From: Clostridiaceae bacterium
GTDB lineage: Bacteria > Bacillota > Clostridia > Acetivibrionales > DUMC01
Reading direction: 5' to 3'
Length of the DNA: 11,128 bases
Assembly (NCBI GenBank): GCA_012512865.1
Contig: JAAZDH010000088.1
Span: 1 to 11,128, forward strand
The position numbers and the translations under genes were made by a program. Of the stretch, positions 6,348-11,128 are shown one piece after another (within the stretch, counting starts at the first letter, position 1; each line of letters starts with the position of its first letter). The notes beneath the pieces were generated by a model, which was not told the origin of the DNA, did not search any database, and saw only the letters and a program-made list of their open reading frames with translations.

Positions 6348-6536
6348 ATGGGCGAATACAAAAAATTATACAGGTCTTCTCATAATAGGATCATAGCAGG
6401 GGTTTGCGTCGGTGTGGCTGAATACTTGAATATTGACCCCAACGTTGTAAGGTTGCTCTGGATTCTATTATGCTTCATGGGAGGAAGCGGGATAGTAGCA
6501 TATGTTATAGGCGCGATAATAATACCGGAAGGCTGA
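6348..6536 (+). CDS. Stand-alone PspC-domain membrane protein
   Basis: A 62-residue protein that is essentially one PspC domain (PF04024). KKLYRSSHNRIIAGVCVGVAEYL is the typical cytosolic half with the conserved Arg, Ile-Ala-Gly and Tyr; IDPNVVRLLW and a hydrophobic stretch ending GAIIIPEG form the membrane half. In proteobacteria PspC works in phage-shock membrane stress signalling; in Firmicutes the short stand-alone forms have no assigned role. I chose ATG 6348 because GAGGGTGG (6335-6342) sits just upstream and the protein then starts as relatives do; ATG 6321 would add nine residues without a ribosome site. The lipoprotein gene follows after 17 nt, so the two are probably one operon. Confidence 0.85.
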   Translation: MGEYKKLYRSSHNRIIAGVCVGVAEYLNIDPNVVRLLWILLCFMGGSGIVAYVIGAIIIPEG

Positions 6537-6553
6537 TAATTATTAAGGCAAAA

Positions 6554-7585
6554 ATGAAAAACAGGTTCAAAGCATTTAAACCAATGAATAGAGTTGTAAC
6601 AATATCTATAATAATCCCAATTATTCTAGTATTATTATCTTCATGTTCGCTTTTTGAACATGATTTAGGAACTGGCAAGTTAGAAAGCAAGCTTGGAAGT
6701 GAACTTGAAAACGGGCAGGGTACCGTTACCCGCGATAATAGCGGCCATGGTCGTGATAATGGCACTCATGGTAGTGATAACCAAGATAGGGATAAAGATA
6801 AAGAAAAAGGCGGGGATAAAGAGAAGGGCATAATTATAAATCCCGAAGGCACTACTATCGAGGAGCGCTTTTTACCTCTCCCAGGATTCGAAAGAATCCA
6901 AGTTGATGAAAACTCTTTCGGAGCCTACCTGAGAAACCTTCCGTTAAAACCGGATGGCACGAAGGTCAAGTATTATAACGGCAAAACGAAGCCGCATGAC
7001 GTACATCAGGCGGTAATAGATATTGATGTGGGCAACAGGGATTTACAGCAATGCGCCGATGCGGTCATGAGGCTGCGGGCCGAATATCTTTACGGCAGAA
7101 AAATGTATGATAAAATCAGCTTTAATTTTGTTTGCGGGTTTAAGGCTGATTATGCAACATGGATGCAGGGGAACAGGATTGTAGTCAAGGGAAACGATGC
7201 CTACTGGGTTAAGAGGACAAGCTATTCCGATGATTACGAGAGCTTCAGGCAATACCTGGACATGGTGTTCGCCTATGCGGGAACGGAATCCCTTGAAAAA
7301 GAGATGAAAAACGTTAACCTTTCGGATATGCAAATAGGGGATATATTTTTAAAAGGCAGCCTGCCAGGCCATTGTGTCATTATTGTAGATATGGCGGAAA
7401 ACAAAGAAACGGGAGAAAAATTATTCATGATTGCCCAAAGCTACATGCCTGCCCAGGATATACATATATTAAAGAATAATAACGATAAAAGCATTAGCCC
7501 GTGGTATTCCTTGAATTTTGGCGAATTTCTCAGGACGCCTGAATGGGAGTTCACGGCCAACCAGCTTTACAGGTTTGAAGATTGA
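6554..7585 (+). CDS. DUF4846-family lipoprotein
   Basis: A 343-residue secreted lipoprotein. Basic residues 2-13 precede a hydrophobic stretch (about 14-28) and lipobox LSSC with lipidated Cys31. A low-complexity D/K/G/N-rich linker (about residues 55-90) leads to a globular domain matching DUF4846 (PF16138) as I recall it: SFGAYLRNLPL, KYYNGKTKP, AVIDIDVGNRDLQQCADAVMRLRAEYL, and late IGDIFLKGSLPGHCVIIVD and AQSYMPAQDIHIL. Function is not established. Cys167 at a helix start in LQQC, His273 in PGHC and the polar Q/S at 295-296 recall the Cys-His-polar order of papain/NlpC-P60 enzymes; this is inference. ATG 6554 has AAGG at 6545-6548 (5 nt). It follows the PspC gene by 17 nt and precedes a dipeptidase gene, suggesting an envelope role. 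Confidence 0.85.
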   Translation: MKNRFKAFKPMNRVVTISIIIPIILVLLSSCSLFEHDLGTGKLESKLGSELENGQGTVTRDNSGHGRDNGTHGSDNQDRDKDKEKGGDKEKGIIINPEGTTIEERFLPLPGFERIQVDENSFGAYLRNLPLKPDGTKVKYYNGKTKPHDVHQAVIDIDVGNRDLQQCADAVMRLRAEYLYGRKMYDKISFNFVCGFKADYATWMQGNRIVVKGNDAYWVKRTSYSDDYESFRQYLDMVFAYAGTESLEKEMKNVNLSDMQIGDIFLKGSLPGHCVIIVDMAENKETGEKLFMIAQSYMPAQDIHILKNNNDKSISPWYSLNFGEFLRTPEWEFTANQLYRFED

Positions 7586-7588
7586 AGC

Positions 7589-7642
7589 TCTTGGAGCAAT
7601 TGTATATTGTGAAATTCTTGGAGCAATCATGCATTGTTTTTT
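7589..7642 (+). repeat. 27-bp tandem duplication with small hairpins, second copy ending in T6
   Basis: Two contiguous 27-bp units, 7589-7615 and 7616-7642, share TCTTGGAGCAAT at their start and ATTGT further on. In each unit GCAAT can pair with ATTGT over a 5-nt loop, a weak 4-5 bp stem. In the second copy the stem is followed directly by six T (7637-7642), so it might act as a weak terminator or attenuator between the lipoprotein and dipeptidase genes. The stem is too short for confidence in that role. Confidence 0.75.
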
Positions 7643-7655
7643 AGAGAGGGGGTTC

Positions 7656-8672
7656 ATGTGTATGACGGATGAACATATTGGTACAAGCTGCCCGAATGAC
7701 GAACGTATCAATGATAATGGGCTAATAATAGCTGACACCCACTGCGATACAATTGCCACATTACTGGGCACCCGGATGAACATTTTCAGCAACGGGCTAC
7801 ACCTTGATATTGAAAGGATGAGGAAGTACAAGGGCTATGTGCAGTTTTTTGCAGCGTGCGTCAACCCTTACTACGGGCGCGAGTATGCGGTGAAACATGT
7901 AATCAAGGCAATTGACCTGTTTTTTAACCAGGCTGAAATTTATAAAGACTTCATGGAACTGTGCCGTGAACCAGGGGAAATAGACAGGGCGTTAAAACAA
8001 AAAAAGGTTGCTGCAATACTTGCGGTCGAGGGCGGCGATGTCCTTCAGGGCGAGCTCCCGGTACTAAGATTGCTGTACAGGCTGGGTATAAGATGCATGA
8101 CACTGACATGGAATTACCGGAACGAGATTGCCGACGGCATTCTTGACAATGAAACCGGTGGCGGGTTGACCCCCTTTGGGAGAAGTGTCGTAAAGGAAAT
8201 GAACAGGCTTGGGATGATCGTGGATTTATCCCATGTATCGGAACGGGGATTCTGGGATGTTATGGAGTTGTCGGAAGCGCCGGTAATCCTTTCCCACTCC
8301 AATGCAAGGCGCCTTTGCAGCCATGTGCGCAACGCAACGGATGACCAGCTTGCGGCTGGCAAGGAGAACGGGGGAGTGGTATGTGTCAACTTCTGCCCCG
8401 ATTTCCTAAATGATTCCGGTAAAGCCGGGATTGCAGATATTATAAAGCACATAGAATACCTGGCAGGCTTGATTGGAATCGAGCATGTAGGGGTGGGGTC
8501 CGATTTTGACGGCATAGGAAGGCTCCCGGAAGGCATGAGAGGAGTGCAGGACGTGGGCAGGATATTCGATGAGCTGGCAAAACTGAACTATTCACAGGAG
8601 GACATGGAAAAAATCGCACACAAGAACGTGTTGGGAATAATTGAAAAGGTGTGCTGCCAAAAGCCGCAATAA
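7656..8672 (+). CDS. Membrane-dipeptidase-like zinc dipeptidase (peptidase M19)
   Basis: Hydrolyses dipeptides with a binuclear zinc centre; the family (renal dipeptidase, PF01244) accepts D-amino acids at the C-terminal position. All metal ligands are visible, counted from ATG 7656: His29 and Asp31 in ADTHCDT, bridging Glu125 in AVEGGD, His193 in VDLSHVS, His214 in ILSHSNAR, and Asp283 in GVGSDFDG. The 338-residue length is normal. No signal peptide is seen, so it is probably cytosolic. AGAGAGGGGG (7643-7652) precedes both ATG 7656 and in-frame ATG 7662; either may be the true start. The frame is open back to ATG 7518 but that would cross the preceding gene and the 27-bp repeat. Next to a lipoprotein of possible wall-hydrolase type, a role in recycling wall peptides is plausible but inferred. 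Confidence 0.93.
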   Translation: MCMTDEHIGTSCPNDERINDNGLIIADTHCDTIATLLGTRMNIFSNGLHLDIERMRKYKGYVQFFAACVNPYYGREYAVKHVIKAIDLFFNQAEIYKDFMELCREPGEIDRALKQKKVAAILAVEGGDVLQGELPVLRLLYRLGIRCMTLTWNYRNEIADGILDNETGGGLTPFGRSVVKEMNRLGMIVDLSHVSERGFWDVMELSEAPVILSHSNARRLCSHVRNATDDQLAAGKENGGVVCVNFCPDFLNDSGKAGIADIIKHIEYLAGLIGIEHVGVGSDFDGIGRLPEGMRGVQDVGRIFDELAKLNYSQEDMEKIAHKNVLGIIEKVCCQKPQ

Positions 8673-8689
8673 GCATATAACTCGACGTA

Positions 8690-8742
8690 CATATGGCTCA
8701 ATGTGCATATAGCCCAATGTGCACATAGCTCAATGCACATAA
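8690..8742. repeat. 16-bp tandem repeat after the dipeptidase gene
   Basis: CATATGGCTCAATGTG (8690-8705), CATATAGCCCAATGTG (8706-8721), the shortened CACATAGCTCAATG (8722-8735) and the fragment CACATAA (8736-8742) follow one another without spacers. GTGCATATA and TGTGCAC give local self-complementarity. It starts 18 nt after the dipeptidase stop. No coding content. Confidence 0.8.
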
Positions 8743-8766
8743 ACGGGCATATGCTGTAGTGCTTAT

Positions 8767-8785
8767 GAACCGCGGGGTCTTTTTT
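8767..8785 (+). terminator. Weak intrinsic terminator candidate downstream of the dipeptidase
   Basis: ACC (8769-8771) pairs with GGT (8776-8778) across GCGG, with one more G-C pair (8767 with 8779) if A8768 bulges out, and T6 follows at 8780-8785. The stem is short, but GC content and the U-tract placement fit a terminator about 100 nt after the dipeptidase stop. Confidence 0.35.
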
Positions 8786-8790
8786 AAGTT

Positions 8791-8876
8791 GAATACTTCC
8801 TATCATTTATATTCAACACTTCCTATCTTTTTATATTAGACACTTCCTGTCTTTTATATTGAACGCTTCCTTTTTT
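8791..8876. repeat. 23-24 bp tandem repeat, three copies plus partial
   Basis: Units 8791-8813, 8814-8837 and 8838-8860 share the pattern ACTTCCTRTC followed by a T-rich stretch ending TATATT; a fourth truncated unit (GAACGCTTCCTTTTTT) runs 8861-8876. It is unrelated in sequence to the 16-bp repeat just before it. A small hairpin GCTTT-ACGG-AAAGC follows at 8881-8894. No gene was seen here. Confidence 0.8.
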
Positions 8877-8959
8877 AAATGCTTTACGGAAAGCCTTAGT
8901 GAATAGTACAAGGCCTGGGCAAAAAATAATTTAAAAATGAAAAAATTTATAAAAATGTA

Positions 8960-8987
8960 TTGACAAACTATTTATACTGTATATAAT
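8960..8987 (+). promoter_or_regulatory. Near-consensus sigma-A promoter of the gntR-ABC operon
   Basis: TTGACA (8960-8965) and TATAAT (8982-8987) are both perfect hexamers separated by 16 bp, one below the optimum of 17. Upstream DNA is A/T-tract rich, like an UP element. Predicted transcription start is near 8994, giving a leader of about 268 nt before the GntR gene. Such a strong promoter normally needs repression, and a large dyad overlaps its -10. Confidence 0.85.
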
Positions 8988-9002
8988 GTATATATACAGT
9001 AT
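8974..9002. promoter_or_regulatory. 29-bp operator dyad overlapping the -10 box
   Basis: ATACTGTATATA (8974-8985) and TATATACAGTAT (8991-9002) are perfect 12-bp inverted arms around ATGTA. The dyad covers the end of the spacer, the whole -10 box and the likely transcription start, an ideal repressor position. Long AT-rich palindromes are typical of YtrA-type GntR repressors, which often control their own ABC operon; the GntR gene 260 nt downstream is the obvious candidate, by inference. Confidence 0.75.
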
Positions 9003-9261
9003 GACATATTTATACGGGCATTCACTACACTGCTTTTACGGCCATGCGGCGGACCACTTTGAAGGTATGTAATACAACATTTTACAAGCATGTGCTGCAG
9101 TACATGTGACGGGTGATTTGGGAAAACAAAGGAAATAAAAGACTGGCGGACTATATCCCGGATTGTACAAAGTTGCCGGAAAGCGGGAAGGCAAAAGGAG
9201 TTAAAAGCACAAAAAGCGCAGTAAGAGCAGAAAGAGATTAAAGGGGTTGGAAAAGCAGCAA
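9003..9261 (+). other. Long 5' leader of the gntR-ABC operon
   Basis: About 260 nt between the operator and the GntR start. It contains a near-perfect 18-bp dyad at 9089-9106 (CATGT and ACATG arms around a CTGCAG centre) and ends in a purine-rich stretch. A 23-codon frame starts at ATG 9001, about 7 nt after the predicted transcription start, and a 21-codon frame runs 9044-9109; neither has a ribosome site, so they are not called as genes. No known riboswitch class was recognised. Confidence 0.35.
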
Positions 9262-9633
9262 ATGAATATTATTATTTCCAATTATTCCGATGAACCCATA
9301 TACGAGCAGATTACAAGACAAATAAAAAACATGATAATGAGGGGTGAACTTAACGAGGGGGGCATGCTGCCCTCGATAAGGAGCCTGTCAAAGGAACTCC
9401 AGATAAGTGTCATCACCACTAAAAGGGCCTATGATGAACTTGAAAGGGACGGGTATATTACTTCCGTTCCGGGGAAAGGCTCCTTTGTTGCGGCCCAGAA
9501 CAAGGAGCTTCTAAAGGAGATACGCATGAGGGTGGTAGAGGAAAAACTTGCCGAAGCCGTGGACGCGGCAAAATCAATAGGACTTTCATACAGGGAAATC
9601 GAGGAAATGTTAAAAATATTCTACGAGGAGTGA
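9262..9633 (+). CDS. YtrA-like GntR-family repressor
   Basis: A 123-residue transcription regulator with an N-terminal winged helix-turn-helix (about residues 10-78) and a short helical C-terminal dimerisation tail, the pattern of the YtrA subfamily. Signatures: PIYEQITRQIKNMI, LPSIRSLSKELQIS, TTKRAYDELERDGYI and the wing VPGKGSFVA. YtrA-type proteins repress linked ABC transporter genes and respond to cell-envelope stress or antibiotics in the cases studied. ATG 9262 gives the usual family start (N-terminal IIISNYSDEPIYEQI) with GGA at 9249-9251 about 10 nt away. A TTG at 9247 is in frame but abuts its only purine-rich site. The ATPase gene starts 5 nt after the stop. It probably binds the dyad at 8974-9002. 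Confidence 0.92.
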   Translation: MNIIISNYSDEPIYEQITRQIKNMIMRGELNEGGMLPSIRSLSKELQISVITTKRAYDELERDGYITSVPGKGSFVAAQNKELLKEIRMRVVEEKLAEAVDAAKSIGLSYREIEEMLKIFYEE

Positions 9634-9638
9634 TTGCA

Positions 9639-10517
9639 ATGACTGGTAAAACGCCGTATATATTGGAAATAAAGGAGCTAAAAAAGGAGTTTTCCGGTTT
9701 CAGCCTGAAAAACATCGGGTTCTCCATGGAAAAGGGCTGTATCATGGGTTTTATAGGACCCAATGGTGCAGGGAAAACCACAACCATAAAACTTATCATG
9801 AACCTCCTGAAAAAGGATGGCGGGGAAATTAAAGTTTTCGGGCTTGATAATGTTAAGCATGAGAAGGAAATTAAAAACAGGATAGGTTTTGTATACGATG
9901 AAAACTGTTTTTACGAAGAACTAAGCTTGGATGAAATGAAGAGGGTGATAGCCCCCTACTACAAGGATTGGGATGAAGGAGCTTTTGAAGAGTATTTGAG
10001 AAGGTTTTCCCTGCCGCGTAATAAAAAAATAAAGGAGCTTTCCAGGGGGATGAAGATGAAGTACGCCCTCGCAATAGCCCTTTCCCACAAGGCTGAACTG
10101 CTGATAATGGATGAACCAACCTCGGGCCTTGACCCCCTTGTAAGGAGCGAGCTGCTGGAGGTACTGGCGGACGTGGTCCAGGACGAGGACAAGGGAGTGT
10201 TCTTCTCCACGCATATTACTTCCGACCTGGAGAAAATAGCGGATTACATCACCTTTATTAATAACGGCAGCATAGTTTTTTCCGGTGCGAAGGATGAAAT
10301 CCTTGATAATTACGGCATGGTAAAAGGACCGACGGAGCTGCTTGATGCATACACCCGCAAGCATTTTATCGGGGTGAAGGAGAGCAGCTTTGGTTTTGAA
10401 GGGTTGGTAAGTGACAAGCGTAATGCAAGAAAAGTTTTTGGCGACAAGGTGATAATCGAAAAACCCACATTGGATGATATCATGGTATACATTTCTAGGA
10501 GGGAGTCAAATGGTTAA
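9639..10517 (+). CDS. ABC-2-type transporter ATP-binding protein (YtrB-like)
   Basis: Nucleotide-binding subunit of an ABC-2 membrane transporter, probably an exporter. The 292 residues contain Walker A GPNGAGKT (40-47), signature LSRGM (134-138, a variant of LSGGQ usual in this group), Walker B with Asp158-Glu159 in LLIMDEPTSGLDP, and the H-loop His192 in FSTHI. A roughly 80-residue C-terminal extension (after INNGSIVF) is typical of the group. The Q-loop position reads VYDEN, without the canonical Gln. ATG 9639 is preferred: GAGGAG (9625-9630) lies 8 nt upstream. GTG 9630 would overlap that site and the gntR stop. The permease start overlaps the end by 8 nt. Substrate unknown. Confidence 0.93.
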   Translation: MTGKTPYILEIKELKKEFSGFSLKNIGFSMEKGCIMGFIGPNGAGKTTTIKLIMNLLKKDGGEIKVFGLDNVKHEKEIKNRIGFVYDENCFYEELSLDEMKRVIAPYYKDWDEGAFEEYLRRFSLPRNKKIKELSRGMKMKYALAIALSHKAELLIMDEPTSGLDPLVRSELLEVLADVVQDEDKGVFFSTHITSDLEKIADYITFINNGSIVFSGAKDEILDNYGMVKGPTELLDAYTRKHFIGVKESSFGFEGLVSDKRNARKVFGDKVIIEKPTLDDIMVYISRRESNG

Positions 10518-11128
10518 CCTGGTTTTAAAGGATATTCTAATGATGAAAAAAACACTGCTGTTATGTTTGATTTATCCGTTCGTTTTCATATTTGCATTTC
10601 AAGACTCGGAGGTTGCCGCGATTTCAGCGAGTATTATAGGGGTAACATACATCCTTGTACTTTCGGCATGCGCTTACGATGACAAGTACAAGGCTGATGT
10701 CCTATTGAACAGCCTGCCTGTCGGGAGAAGCGTGATTGTCCTGTCAAAATACCTGTCGATATACATGTTCTTCGCAATAGGATTATTATTTTACATGGCT
10801 GCCTGTACACTGTTAAGTGTATCGGGAATTCCCATAAAAACCCACTCGTTAACAATTGAGAGCGTGGTTGCCGCCCTGGGCGCCGTAACGTTTATGAACA
10901 GCATATATTTCCCCGTGTTTTTCAAATTAGGCTATGTTAAATCCAGGATGGTGAATTTTATCTTGTTCTTTTCCGTATTTTTGAGCGTGAACCAGCTGGC
11001 GGCATTGATCAGGAGATATATCATAAATAGTATGGATACTGCTGCAAACGGAAATATTATAATGTCGGTTGTAAAGTTTTTTGCAAGCTTGTCTGGTATC
11101 CAGGCGGCATTGGCTGCTGCAGTAATAA
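10510..11128 (+). CDS. ABC-2 transporter permease, 3'-truncated by the window
   Basis: Membrane subunit partner of the preceding ATPase; 206 codons are visible and the frame stays open to the window end. The start is typical of ABC2_membrane_5-type permeases (PF13346): NLVLKDILMMKK, then a hydrophobic segment, a second one around residues 35-55, and the conserved cytosolic stretch YDDKYKADVLLNSLPVGR leading to SKYLSIYMF. Further membrane segments appear near residues 75-95, 113-130, 145-160 and at the end; about six in total are expected. AGGAGGG (10497-10503) lies 6 nt before ATG 10510. The 8-nt overlap with the ATPase gene indicates translational coupling. Confidence 0.88.
   Translation, partial: MVNLVLKDILMMKKTLLLCLIYPFVFIFAFQDSEVAAISASIIGVTYILVLSACAYDDKYKADVLLNSLPVGRSVIVLSKYLSIYMFFAIGLLFYMAACTLLSVSGIPIKTHSLTIESVVAALGAVTFMNSIYFPVFFKLGYVKSRMVNFILFFSVFLSVNQLAALIRRYIINSMDTAANGNIIMSVVKFFASLSGIQAALAAAVI

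Noticed and set aside
7518..7655. N-terminal extension of the dipeptidase back to ATG 7518
   Set aside because: It overlaps the end of the lipoprotein gene and is translated through the 27-bp tandem repeat. The ribosome site at 7643-7652 and family length support a start at 7656 or 7662.
9247..9261. TTG start for the GntR gene
   Set aside because: The only purine-rich site (AAGGGG) directly abuts the TTG, leaving no spacing, and family members start close to the ATG 9262 position.

Overview
The window looks like chromosomal DNA of a low-to-moderate GC Gram-positive anaerobe, most likely a member of the Clostridia. This rests on strong GGAGG-type Shine-Dalgarno sites, heavy use of AGG/AGA (Arg) and ATA (Ile) codons, a YtrA-type GntR/ABC-2 cassette, a stand-alone PspC protein, a DUF4846 lipoprotein and AT-rich gaps. 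The species cannot be fixed from sequence alone. Every convincing gene lies on the + strand.

Layout: (1) 151-2687, a thiamin cluster thiD-thiM-thiE. It makes thiamin monophosphate from salvaged or synthesised pyrimidine and thiazole alcohols. thiM and thiE overlap by 11 nt. No TPP riboswitch is visible. (2) 2847-3569, a HAD-superfamily phosphatase of unknown substrate next to the thi genes. (3) 3570-3970, a 400-nt non-coding region with a possible promoter, palindromes, a 10-bp tandem repeat and a two-tier stem-loop. It leads into mntP (Mn2+ efflux, 3971-4543) and, 42 nt later, glpK (glycerol kinase, 4586-6085). (4) 6348-8672, an envelope-related group: a 62-residue PspC-domain membrane protein, a DUF4846 lipoprotein that may have a papain/NlpC-like fold, and a zinc M19 dipeptidase with all its metal ligands. 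(5) 8673-9261, a long gap with two unrelated tandem-repeat arrays, then a near-consensus promoter (TTGACA, 16 bp, TATAAT) whose -10 box lies inside a perfect 12-bp-arm dyad. (6) 9262-11128, a YtrA-like GntR repressor, an ABC-2 ATPase and a permease cut by the window end, all tightly coupled. This is probably an autoregulated exporter or stress-response operon.

The most unusual property of the window is that almost every gap longer than about 70 nt carries its own short tandem repeat (periods near 33, 10, 46, 27, 16 and 23 bp, plus a purine-rich low-complexity run), each with a different sequence. The best-supported regulatory finding is the promoter/operator dyad at 8960-9002. The best protein lead is a possible cysteine-hydrolase active site in the DUF4846 lipoprotein. 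No mobile element, CRISPR array, tRNA or rRNA was seen.
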